Below are positions 57,148-64,000 of a DNA stretch of 64,000 bases, in pieces (positions within the stretch are counted from its first letter, which is position 1; every line of letters starts with the position of its first letter). The DNA is from Lachnospiraceae bacterium UBA7784 (GTDB taxonomy: Bacteria; Bacillota; Clostridia; Lachnospirales; Lachnospiraceae). The notes under the pieces were generated by a model that was not told the DNA's origin, did no database searches, and worked only from the letters and a program-made list of their open reading frames with translations. The position numbers were made by a program, and so were the translations under genes. The stretch spans positions 5,932 through 69,931 of the forward strand of contig DLDA01000023.1 of assembly GCA_002480925.1 (NCBI GenBank), read 5' to 3'.

Positions 57148-57847
57148 GTATAGAAGCTCCTTTCCTGTCACACCTGCTTATATGGGACTGAATGAGATTG
57201 GTGATGGATAATATGATAAGACCAAGTATCCAGAAAATAATGCCGGCCTCAATATAGAGCTCGAGCTGACCGCGGCCATAGTTGTTTTTTCCAAGCTGCT
57301 GTGCCTTACCGAGAATATCATAAACGCCAATGACCGAGGCGATAGAGGTGTTCTTCATTAGCTCGATTATCATATTTGATGTATTGGGGAGCGCAGCGAT
57401 AGCTCCCTGTGGAAGAATAACTCTTCTGAAGATCTGCATCCTTCCCATGCCAAGACTTGTTGCAGCCTCTATCTGTCCATTGTCGATCGACATATATGCG
57501 GATCTGAAGATCTCTGCAAAGAAGCAGGCTTCATTTATTGAGAAGGAAATTATAGCATAGACGGAAGGATTCATTGACGAGGTGTCTATTCCATTGGAAT
57601 AGGCGACAAGCGGAATCAGGATAAAGACTAAAAGCAGCTGGACCATCATCGGTGTTCCGCGCATAAATGAGATGATGACATAGGAAATAACATTAGCCGC
57701 CTTGTTTTTTCCCAGCCTCCCCCAGGCCAGGAGAAGACCAAGGAAAAGAGCGATTATTACTGAAATGAGAAGCAGCTCCATTGTAGCCGGAAGAGCCGAC
57801 ATAAGAGCGGGGAAGTACTGTCTCATTACTTCAATAGATTTAAGCAT
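57140..57847 (-). CDS. Polar amino-acid ABC transporter permease
   Basis: This is a 235-residue permease of the HisQ/GlnP type with about five helices. The docking loop is EAATSLGMGRMQIFRRVILPQ, and FMRGTPMMVQLLLV is a common family segment. AAAGGAG lies 6 bases before its ATG. It follows the binding-protein gene and slightly overlaps the second permease. Confidence 0.93.
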   Translation of the reverse strand: MLKSIEVMRQYFPALMSALPATMELLLISVIIALFLGLLLAWGRLGKNKAANVISYVIISFMRGTPMMVQLLLVFILIPLVAYSNGIDTSSMNPSVYAIISFSINEACFFAEIFRSAYMSIDNGQIEAATSLGMGRMQIFRRVILPQGAIAALPNTSNMIIELMKNTSIASVIGVYDILGKAQQLGKNNYGRGQLELYIEAGIIFWILGLIILSITNLIQSHISRCDRKGASIHV

Positions 57848-57874
57848 AGATTTCTCCTTTCCTGTCAGGAGGCC

Positions 57875-58798
57875 TTAGTCGTTGTACCAGTCTGCCTTGT
57901 CCTTAGAATAACCATCATAATCAAAAAGTGATCCGGTATCCTTAGCGACCTGAATATAATCCTTGCCAAGCCACTTGTCAGAGAGATTCTTCAAGGTGCC
58001 GTCCTTATACAGCTCAACGGTAGCCTCATTTACGGCTTCTCGTAAATCTGTAAGGCTCTTGTTAAATACAGGTACGCAAGGGGCTGTAGTGACAGGATCT
58101 GAGCAGAAGGTCTTTGAAGCAAGAGATGAATCAGACTTTACAAGATCATTGTACATTGTCTCACCGCCGAACCAGCAGTCATATTTTCCGCTGATCACAT
58201 CATTCAGACCGTCGAGGTAAGGGATATATTCACTTGTAGGATCCTGTGTATACTTTACATCAGGATATTTCTGATGCATATCTGAAAGAACCACTGAAAG
58301 TCCATCATTTGGCGGATTAGGAACCAGACTCTTATTGTCAAGGTCCTCAAATTTCTTGAAGGAATCCTCTTTTCTTGATATCAGATTGACAGGATAGTAG
58401 GCGTCCGGGATACCAAGTATGAAGTTCTTTTTTCTTGCAGGAGTAACGAAATGAGCTGAGCAGGAGAATGCATATGTCCCTGCCTGAATAGCAGCCGGAG
58501 CAGCATCAGCGCTTACAGATACGTATTTAAACTTATAATCCTTAAGCTTTTCGTCAACAGCCTTCATCCATTCGTAATCATAGCCCTGCATTTTCCCTTT
58601 TTCGTCTGTGTAGGTGTATGGAGCCATTCCGTCAAGCACCGCAACGGTTACCTCATATGTCCCGTCAGAGAGCTTTTTTACAGCTGCTATGCTGCCCGAA
58701 GTTCCTTTAGAGCCTGACCCTGCTGTTTTTGTGCATCCTGCAAGAAGCGAGAATGACATGATGCCTGTCAGAATAAGCGAGATTATTCTTTTCTTCAT
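57875..58798 (-). CDS. Amino-acid ABC transporter binding lipoprotein
   Basis: This 307-residue periplasmic-binding-protein family 3 protein starts MKKRIISLILTGIMSFSLLA, with lipobox LLAGC and lipid-bearing Cys22. A Ser/Gly-rich linker follows. MAPYTYTDEKGKMQGYDYEWMKAV is the usual first ligand segment, and KYDCWFGGETM is in the second lobe. A typical Arg-Asp pair for amino-carboxylate binding is not obvious. The ligand is therefore uncertain; an opine, imino acid or modified amino acid would fit the neighbours. Confidence 0.92.
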   Translation of the reverse strand: MKKRIISLILTGIMSFSLLAGCTKTAGSGSKGTSGSIAAVKKLSDGTYEVTVAVLDGMAPYTYTDEKGKMQGYDYEWMKAVDEKLKDYKFKYVSVSADAAPAAIQAGTYAFSCSAHFVTPARKKNFILGIPDAYYPVNLISRKEDSFKKFEDLDNKSLVPNPPNDGLSVVLSDMHQKYPDVKYTQDPTSEYIPYLDGLNDVISGKYDCWFGGETMYNDLVKSDSSLASKTFCSDPVTTAPCVPVFNKSLTDLREAVNEATVELYKDGTLKNLSDKWLGKDYIQVAKDTGSLFDYDGYSKDKADWYND

Positions 58799-58822
58799 AG
58801 TTTTGCCTCCTTTTCTAAGAAA

Positions 58823-59584
58823 TCATGCACTTGCCCGAGGATTATTGATCCTCTCCAGAAAGGCTTTTGCTCTTTCTGTTTTCGGGTGGTTTATCACCTG
58901 GTCGGGAGTTCCGTTTTCTACAACGACTCCCCCGTCCATAAATATGACCCTGCTTGCTGCCTCATTTGCAAAGGCTATCTCATGTGTGACAATGACCATA
59001 GTGATACCGGTCTTTGCTACATCTCTGATGCATTTAAGTACTTCTCCGACAAGCTCCGGATCAAGGGCTGAGGTAGGCTCGTCAAAGAGTATTACCTCAG
59101 GCTTCATTACAAGAGCTCTGGCGATCGAGACCCTCTGCTGTTGTCCTCCTGAAAGCTGGGCAGGATAGAAATCTGCCTTGTCTAAGAGGCCTACCTTATC
59201 AAGCGCTGTCTGGGCAACGTCCTTTGCCTTTCCTTTAGGCATTTTTTTTACGATTAAGAGACCCTCCATCACGTTTTCTATAGCTGTACGATTACGAAAG
59301 AGGTTATACTGCTGGAAAACCATTGCTGTTTTCTGACGGAGAGCTCTGACCTTTTTCTTGTTCTTTTCCTGACACTTCACTGTCATGCCATCGATCGTGA
59401 TCTCGCCAGCATCGGCTGGATCCAGAAAATTTATCGTACGAAGCATTGTTGTCTTTCCGGAACCGCTTGGTCCTAAGATAACGACGACCTCACCACGGGA
59501 TATAGAGATATTTACTCCATTCAGCACGTTGTTGTCGCCGAAACGCTTGTAGACATTTGTAATGTCAAGTACCTTTTCTGCCAT
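58823..59584 (-). CDS. Amino-acid ABC transporter ATP-binding protein
   Basis: This is a 253-residue GlnQ/HisP-type ATPase. Walker A is GPSGSGKTT, Q-loop VFQQYNLF, signature LSGGQQQR, Walker B VILFDEPTSALDPELV and H-loop VTHEIAFANEAA. It is first in the minus-strand operon and has AAAGGAGG before its ATG. An attenuator-like hairpin lies in its leader. Confidence 0.96.
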   Translation of the reverse strand: MAEKVLDITNVYKRFGDNNVLNGVNISISRGEVVVILGPSGSGKTTMLRTINFLDPADAGEITIDGMTVKCQEKNKKKVRALRQKTAMVFQQYNLFRNRTAIENVMEGLLIVKKMPKGKAKDVAQTALDKVGLLDKADFYPAQLSGGQQQRVSIARALVMKPEVILFDEPTSALDPELVGEVLKCIRDVAKTGITMVIVTHEIAFANEAASRVIFMDGGVVVENGTPDQVINHPKTERAKAFLERINNPRASA

Positions 59585-59617
59585 GATCTGTCCTCCTTTC
59601 TTTTTACTCTGCTAACG

Positions 59618-59650
59618 AAAAAGGCGCTTGTCCGTGACCGGATAAGCGCC
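59618..59650 (-). terminator. Attenuator-like hairpin in the ABC operon leader
   Basis: On the minus strand a 12-bp stem (59639-59650 with 59623-59634) and a short loop are followed by five T residues. It lies downstream of the strong promoter at 59692-59720 and 34 bases before the ATPase start. Any transcript of the operon from that promoter must pass it. It could also serve as terminator for the lysR gene. Confidence 0.75.
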
Positions 59651-59691
59651 CTTGCTTTCTTGCAGCTTGTGATTTGCTTTTGTTGTGTGCA

Positions 59692-59720
59692 ATAATATTC
59701 TTCTTTTCCTGGCTTGTCAA
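59692..59720 (-). promoter_or_regulatory. Strong promoter of the amino-acid ABC operon
   Basis: On the minus strand TTGACA (59715-59720), 17 bases, and TATTAT (59692-59697). Confidence 0.85.
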
Positions 59721-59727
59721 GCGAAAA

Positions 59728-59769
59728 TTTTAGCAGAACCAGTCGTTTTTAGCAAAACTATTTTTAGTA
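59728..59769. promoter_or_regulatory. Direct repeats upstream of the ABC promoter
   Basis: TTTTAGCA occurs at 59728-59735 and 59747-59754, and TTTTAGTA at 59762-59769. They lie just upstream of the -35 of the minus-strand operon, where an activator such as the adjacent LysR protein would bind. Confidence 0.45.
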
Positions 59770-59778
59770 GGGATTTTT

Positions 59779-60645
59779 CTAAAAAAAATTTTTGGCGAAA
59801 TCTATAAAGGTCCTTGAGGCTGGTGAAAGGAGGCTGGCATCAAGGCAGGCAATGCCAAGAACTCGCTTTGCCGGTGGATATAGAGGCAGGATATCTAAGT
59901 TCTTTATCTCACCTCTTATTATCAGCTCTGAAAGGATCGATACGCCAAGACCAGAGCCTACCATGGAGATGATAGAACGGTCATCAAAGAATGAAAAACT
60001 GGCTGAATTTGCGATATCGGTATCACGCAGAGCCTTGTTTATGTCATAATCGTTGCCGGCTGCAGAAATGATCAGATTCATATCCTTGAGATCGGTGACA
60101 AGGAGCTTTTTGTGCTTTTTTACATAATCGCTTCCTTTTGGAAATATTGCGACCAGAGGATCATCCATTAGTGGGATGAAGTCTCCCTTAAAGCTGTCAG
60201 GAACGCTCATAAATGCGAAATCCACATTGTGCTCCTTAAGGTCATTAAGGATAGAGTCAACTCCTCCTTCCCGGATCGAAAACTGTATCGTTGGATGCAA
60301 ACGACTGAATTGCTTCAGGATATTTGGCAGCAGATGAATGGAAACAGAGGAGTAAGTGCCTATGCTTATCTGTCCTTCTTCAAGCCCGTTGATAGCAGAT
60401 ATAGTCTCGTTCAGGTTTTCTCTCCGCTCCAAAAGTCCCTTCATGGCAGGAAGCAGCTGCTGTCCCATAGGAGTAAGTGTAAGCCCGTACTTCTGCCTGA
60501 TAGCCAGTATAAAACCGCATTCCTCCTCCATGGTCTTTAAGATATGGCTGACACCGGGCTGCGAGTATCCCAGCCGCTCGGCAGTCTTTGATATATTTCT
60601 TGTTTCACTTAGATCTATGAAGACCTCACATTCGCGCAGTTCCAT
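59779..60645 (-). CDS. LysR-family transcriptional regulator
   Basis: This 288-residue protein has the N-terminal winged helix with ISKTAERLGYSQPGVSHILKTMEEECG, followed by a ligand-binding domain starting near IGTYSSVSIHLLPNILKQF. GGAGGTAATATT precedes the ATG. It lies between an ABC import operon on the same strand and a divergent oxidoreductase operon, and probably controls both in response to their substrate. The ligand is unknown. Confidence 0.94.
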   Translation of the reverse strand: MELRECEVFIDLSETRNISKTAERLGYSQPGVSHILKTMEEECGFILAIRQKYGLTLTPMGQQLLPAMKGLLERRENLNETISAINGLEEGQISIGTYSSVSIHLLPNILKQFSRLHPTIQFSIREGGVDSILNDLKEHNVDFAFMSVPDSFKGDFIPLMDDPLVAIFPKGSDYVKKHKKLLVTDLKDMNLIISAAGNDYDINKALRDTDIANSASFSFFDDRSIISMVGSGLGVSILSELIIRGEIKNLDILPLYPPAKRVLGIACLDASLLSPASRTFIDFAKNFF

Positions 60646-60668
60646 AATATTACCTCCATTCCATGACC

Positions 60669-60693
60669 CAGATATAATTATAATTTATATCTG
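60669..60693. promoter_or_regulatory. Palindrome in the lysR-ridA intergenic region
   Basis: CAGATATAA (60669-60677) and TTATATCTG (60685-60693) are perfect arms around 7 bases; CTGATATAA directly follows. It lies between the divergent lysR and ridA starts and has a form expected of a LysR-type box. Confidence 0.55.
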
Positions 60694-60822
60694 ATATAAA
60701 GACAAGGAACTTTACTTATGCCTGATGAAAGGATATTATCGGTGCATGAAAACAAACGGAATGGCCAGACGTCAATGAGGAGGTCAGTGGTCAGCCGGAC
60801 AGATAAGAAAGGAGAAAATAAT

Positions 60823-61200
60823 ATGATTAGAACACAGCTTAGATCGGATTTCTGCGGAGAGGAACATGGACCATATGCACTTGGAGTAAAGATGGGAAAT
60901 CTGGTTTTTACAACCCAGATCGGAACAGACAAGTCAGGAGAAATGGTTGCAGGAGGTATCAAGGAGCAGACAAAGGCTCTTATGGAGAATGCAAAGGCTG
61001 TTCTTACTGCAGCGGGAGCGGATTTCTCTATGGTTGGAAAGGTTACGATCTATATTAAGGATATCAATATGATCCCTGATATGAATTCAGTTTACAAGGA
61101 ATATTTCACTGAGGGAGACTATCCTGCCAGATGCTGCACCCAGTGCGTTGATATGGTAGACGGGTGTCTGGTGGAAATGGAGTTCGTAGCAGTGATCTGA
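60823..61200 (+). CDS. ridA: RidA-family enamine/imine deaminase
   Basis: RidA hydrolyses reactive 2-imino acids to 2-keto acids and ammonia. The 125-residue form starts at ATG 60823, with AAAGGAG 8 bases upstream. An in-frame ATG at 60718 would add 35 unconserved residues. The key Arg is in YPARCCTQ and the Glu in LVEMEFVAV. It heads the oxidoreductase operon, and an imine product is just what a DadA-type oxidase makes. The 5' leader of about 110 bases has no recognised riboswitch. Confidence 0.94.
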   Translation: MIRTQLRSDFCGEEHGPYALGVKMGNLVFTTQIGTDKSGEMVAGGIKEQTKALMENAKAVLTAAGADFSMVGKVTIYIKDINMIPDMNSVYKEYFTEGDYPARCCTQCVDMVDGCLVEMEFVAVI

Positions 61201-61239
61201 TTATTTTCCTGCTTTTTAATATGAAAGGATGTGAATTGT

Positions 61240-61566
61240 ATGTCCGAACGAATATGCGAGCATGTGGTACTTGATGTAGAGCCGGCAGGAAAAAAGGTCT
61301 CTATCTCAGTGGATGGAAAAGAAATCGAGGCCTATGAGGGGGAACCGATCCTTTCAGCCCTCCTTGCTGCAGGTATCAGGATCAACAGATATACGGTAAA
61401 AAGACGTGAGCCAAGAGGACTATTCTGTGGAATAGGGCAGTGTAGTGACTGCTCGATGATAGTGGACGGAAAGGCTAATGTGCGCACCTGTATTACTCCG
61501 GTCAGGGATGGAATGGTGATCCTGACTCAGGATGGGCTGGGAAGCGGAAAGGAGGCAGCTTCATGA
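61240..61566 (+). CDS. [2Fe-2S] protein, HcnA/opine-oxidase small subunit type
   Basis: This 108-residue ferredoxin-like protein starts at ATG 61240; a GTG at 61231 lies too close to the AAAGGATG site. FCGIGQCSDCSMIVDG, with a later Cys in RTCITP, is the CX4CX2C-Xn-C cluster motif. VDGKEIEAYEGEPILSALLAAG is the typical fold. It equals the N-terminal domain of sarcosine oxidase alpha and the small subunits of hydrogen cyanide synthase, opine oxidase and hydroxyproline dehydrogenase. It overlaps the next gene by ATGA. Confidence 0.9.
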   Translation: MSERICEHVVLDVEPAGKKVSISVDGKEIEAYEGEPILSALLAAGIRINRYTVKRREPRGLFCGIGQCSDCSMIVDGKANVRTCITPVRDGMVILTQDGLGSGKEAAS

Positions 61567-62705
61567 GTATAAGAAAAGCAGATGTGCTTGTGATAGGTGC
61601 CGGGCCAGCCGGACTATCAGCATCGATAGAGGCTGCAAGGCTAGGGGCAGATGTGATTATCGTTGACCTGAATATGAAGCCGGGCGGGCAGCTGTTTAAG
61701 CAGATCCATAAGTTTTTCGGATCGAGTGCCCATCATTCGGGAAGCAGAGGAATAGATATAGGAAGGATGCTTCTTGATGAAGCAAAGGATGCAGGCGTTA
61801 CTATCTGGCTAAAGAGTACGGTAATAGGTATTTTTCCTGGGAAAAAGGTAAGCATAGAGAGGGAGATGGATGATGGGACAAGTGAGCTTGTAACCCTGCT
61901 GCCAGAGGAAATAGTGATCGCCACAGGGGCATCTGAAAATGTGATCAGGTTTAAGAACTGGACCACACCGGGAGTGATGGGAGCCGGAGCAGCCCAGACC
62001 ATGATAAACGTAAATCATGTAAGACCTGGTAAAAGAGTCGTGATGCTTGGAAGTGGAAATGTAGGACTTATCGTTTCCTATCAGCTCATGCAGGCCGGAT
62101 GCGATGTAGCCGCTCTTGTCGAGGCAGCCCCAAAGGTCGGGGGATATGCTGTTCATGCGGCAAAGATCAGAAGAGCAGGTGTGCCGATCCTTCTTCGCCA
62201 TACGATCACAGAGGCTGTGATCGGAGAGGACGGAACAGTAAGCGGAGCTGTTATCGCAGAGGTAGATGAGCATTTCAAGCCGATTCCTGGAACAGAGGAG
62301 ACTATTGACTGTGATGTGATCACTCTTGCAGCAGGCCTTAAACCGACCATGGATCTGATAAAGCTTGCTGGCTGTGAGCTTACATTTGACGGTGTATTCG
62401 GAGGCTATATCCCGCTTCATGATGAGAATATGGAGACAAGTGTCAGAGGAGTATTTGTTGCAGGCGATTCCACAGGGGTGGAAGAGGCCAACACCGCTCT
62501 TGATGAGGGCAGGATAGCGGGTATTTCGGCCGCGGTTTCCTTAGGACTTATCAGTGGCTCTGACGCCGATGAAAGGCGTGATGCTATCTGGGAGAGGCTT
62601 GATTCACTTAGAATGGGGCCGTTCGGAGAACGCAGAAAGAAGGAAAAGGATCATCTGATAGGACTGTTCCATGAGGAAGTAAAGGATCAGCGGGCATTTG
62701 CCTGA
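61563..62705 (+). CDS. FAD/NAD(P)-binding oxidoreductase, HcnB type
   Basis: This 380-residue flavoprotein has ADVLVIGAGPAGLSASIEAA as FAD-binding start and MKPGGQLFKQIHKFFGS. EEIVIATGASENVIRF, RVVMLGSGNVGLIVSY for NAD(P), and RGVFVAGDSTGVEEANTAL follow. In many relatives a BFD-like cluster domain is fused at its C-terminus; here that domain is a separate gene two steps downstream. It should pass electrons from the DadA-type subunit to an acceptor. Confidence 0.91.
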   Translation: MSIRKADVLVIGAGPAGLSASIEAARLGADVIIVDLNMKPGGQLFKQIHKFFGSSAHHSGSRGIDIGRMLLDEAKDAGVTIWLKSTVIGIFPGKKVSIEREMDDGTSELVTLLPEEIVIATGASENVIRFKNWTTPGVMGAGAAQTMINVNHVRPGKRVVMLGSGNVGLIVSYQLMQAGCDVAALVEAAPKVGGYAVHAAKIRRAGVPILLRHTITEAVIGEDGTVSGAVIAEVDEHFKPIPGTEETIDCDVITLAAGLKPTMDLIKLAGCELTFDGVFGGYIPLHDENMETSVRGVFVAGDSTGVEEANTALDEGRIAGISAAVSLGLISGSDADERRDAIWERLDSLRMGPFGERRKKEKDHLIGLFHEEVKDQRAFA

Positions 62706-62720
62706 GAAAGGAATTGTCAT

Positions 62721-63215
62721 ATGTCTATAGCAGAATGCGGTTATCTTACCTATGATGAACTAAAGGAATGCCAGACCCTTCCTTCTGATGAAAGATTCGA
62801 AAGGGGACCTGTAGCAGTTATAGAATGTGTCCAGCAGATTCCCTGTAATCCATGCGAGGCCGCCTGTCATTTCGGAGCGATAAAGATCGGAGAGCCTATA
62901 ACTACGCTTCCAGCGCTTGATGCAGAAAAATGTGTAGGCTGCGGAGTCTGTGTGAGCAGATGCCCGGGACTGGCTATATTTGTAGTGAATAAGACCTATA
63001 CAAAGGATACGGCAACGGTTTCATTTCCATATGAATATGAACCGGTTCCCAAAGAGGGAGAGGAAAAGACGGCAGTAAATCGCATGGGCGAGGCGGTCTG
63101 CAGCGGAAAGATAGTAAAGGTGGCAGATCCGGTTTCATTTGACCATACCCCTGTTGTTACAATAGAGATCCCCAGGGAATACGCCGATGAGGTTCGTTCT
63201 ATAGAAAGAGGGTGA
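62721..63215 (+). CDS. 4Fe-4S ferredoxin-like subunit
   Basis: This 164-residue protein has two Cys groups. The first is CVQQIPCNPCEAACHFGA and the second CVGCGVCVSRCPG. The second is a standard 4Fe-4S motif; the first is slightly irregular and may bind a second cluster. The C-terminal third is a beta-rich extension. It lies between the flavoprotein and the BFD-like gene and may link the complex to a ferredoxin or NAD pool. Confidence 0.88.
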   Translation: MSIAECGYLTYDELKECQTLPSDERFERGPVAVIECVQQIPCNPCEAACHFGAIKIGEPITTLPALDAEKCVGCGVCVSRCPGLAIFVVNKTYTKDTATVSFPYEYEPVPKEGEEKTAVNRMGEAVCSGKIVKVADPVSFDHTPVVTIEIPREYADEVRSIERG

Positions 63216-63220
63216 GTATA

Positions 63221-63505
63221 ATGGAAGAATATATTGATGATGATATGATAGTCTGCCGTTGCGAGGAAGTCACGGCCGGAGAGATCAGGGAGGCAGTAAG
63301 GGACGGAGCCAAGGACGTGGTCGGAGTAAAGAGGCGAACAAGAGCTGGCATGGGACTCTGTCAGGGAAGAACATGCGAGAAGCTTGTAATGGCTATAATA
63401 GCCCGGGAGCTGTCCAAGAGACCGGATCAGGTAGGAACTAGCTCCGCCAGACCACCAGTAAGGCCGGTTACCTTTGGAGAGCTTGCAGATGCGGAGGTGA
63501 TCTGA
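63221..63505 (+). CDS. BFD-like [2Fe-2S] subunit
   Basis: This 94-residue protein starts at ATG 63221, with AGAGGG 8 bases upstream; a GTG at 63212 is less likely. The cluster motif is CRCEEVT and, 30 residues later, GLCQGRTC. This matches the bacterioferritin-associated-ferredoxin domain that is fused to HcnB-type proteins in other bacteria. Confidence 0.88.
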   Translation: MEEYIDDDMIVCRCEEVTAGEIREAVRDGAKDVVGVKRRTRAGMGLCQGRTCEKLVMAIIARELSKRPDQVGTSSARPPVRPVTFGELADAEVI

Positions 63506-63506
63506 G

Positions 63507-64000
63507 ATGGAAAAGTATTATGATGTTATAGTAATAGGAGCCGGGGCCATAGGTTCAAGTGTGGCATATCATCTTCAGGAGGCGGGCTTTCAGACAGCTC
63601 TTCTTGAAAAAAAGGACGTGGCAAGCGGATCATCAAGCCATTGTGATGCAGTCGGACTGATATGTGATAAGCTTCCTGGAATAGATACGAAAATGGGACA
63701 GGCCTCTATAGATTATTTCGGGGTTCTGGCGAAGAAATTCAAATATGATTTTGAATACAATCCCAAGGGCTGCCTTTACATCTGTGAGACAAAGCCGGAA
63801 TTCGATGCAGCAAGTGAATATTGTGCAAAGCAGAATGCAGATGGCTATCCAATGCGTATGGTGAGGACTGAGGAGCTGTGCGAGATGGAGCCATATATAG
63901 CAAAGGATCTGTACGGAGCCCTTTATACTCCGAAAAGTGGTTCTGTAGCAGTAAATCCATATAAGCTCTGCTTTGCTTTTGTGCATGAGGCAAAGGAAGC
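63507..64000 (+). CDS. DadA-type FAD-dependent amine/D-amino-acid dehydrogenase, 5' part
   Basis: This gene is cut by the window end after 164 codons. GGAGGTGA lies 6 bases before ATG 63507. The start YYDVIVIGAGAIGSSVAYHL is the FAD motif, and LLEKKDVASGSSSHCDAVGLI is the usual following segment of glycine/D-amino-acid/sarcosine oxidase relatives. It should be the catalytic subunit that oxidises the amine to an imine. Substrate is unknown. Confidence 0.9.
   Translation, partial: MEKYYDVIVIGAGAIGSSVAYHLQEAGFQTALLEKKDVASGSSSHCDAVGLICDKLPGIDTKMGQASIDYFGVLAKKFKYDFEYNPKGCLYICETKPEFDAASEYCAKQNADGYPMRMVRTEELCEMEPYIAKDLYGALYTPKSGSVAVNPYKLCFAFVHEAKE

Noticed and set aside
60718..60822. Hammerhead ribozyme or riboswitch in the ridA leader
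   Set aside because: CTGATGA and GAAAAC occur, but no closing stems fit a hammerhead, and no known aptamer core is recognisable.

Overview
The window reads like a chromosomal segment of a low-to-moderate GC, Gram-positive anaerobe of the Clostridia, most likely a Lachnospiraceae-type plant-polysaccharide or starch user. This is an inference from gene content. The pointers are two GH94 phosphorylases beside a sugar ABC importer, a membrane-anchored alpha-amylase with a CcpA cre site, an hprK/murB/rapZ/whiA/crh-like cluster, a PASTA kinase, HemZ, RibU and MecA, strong AAAGGAGG ribosome sites and many ATGA start/stop overlaps. Nearly all DNA is coding.

Left part (1-15305): the 3' end of tuf with its terminator, an unknown minus-strand gene, ftsH, uvrC, then a beta-glucan/cello-oligosaccharide locus. 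That locus holds two overlapping GH94 phosphorylases, an AraC regulator on the minus strand, and a sugar-binding lipoprotein with two permeases but no ATPase. Region 15386-22904 is a carbon-control and envelope cluster: hprK, an M18 aminopeptidase, murB, rapZ, whiA (apparently with an ACG start), a Crh-like HPr without the catalytic His, a lipid kinase and fba. Region 22912-36922 holds a minus-strand diguanylate cyclase divergent from a housekeeping operon (rsmB, rlmN, prpC, prkC, rsgA, rpe, thiN), an SGNH hydrolase, and rel with an MBL hydrolase and hemZ.

Middle (36970-51001): a zinc-ribbon membrane protein, a lytic transglycosylase, tRNA-Thr, lysA, tRNA-Leu, mecA, then amino-acid biosynthesis (leuB, ilvD, ilvB, serC, serA and a DUF1015 gene). 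Intergenic spaces here carry two unusual repeat types. One is a structured palindromic element whose hairpins keep their shape while changing sequence; a sister copy lies after hprK. The other is a family of 7-nt tandem repeats with complementary arms, at lysA/tRNA-Leu and at serC/serA. A decayed Doc/Fic toxin gene follows the DUF1015 gene.

Right part (50996-64000): an FMN riboswitch controlling ribU, the amylase with its cre site sitting exactly in the promoter spacer, then two divergent operons flanking a LysR gene. The minus operon encodes a polar amino-acid ABC importer, a cytidylate-kinase-like protein, a D-2-hydroxyacid dehydrogenase with a degenerate NAD loop, and an AEC transporter. 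The plus operon encodes RidA, a [2Fe-2S] protein, an FAD oxidoreductase, a 4Fe-4S protein, a BFD-like protein and a DadA-type oxidase cut by the window end. Together they look like an uptake and oxidative-deamination pathway for an unidentified amino acid, imino acid or opine, and are the best candidate here for an undescribed metabolic system. All functions are from sequence reading alone; no searches were run.
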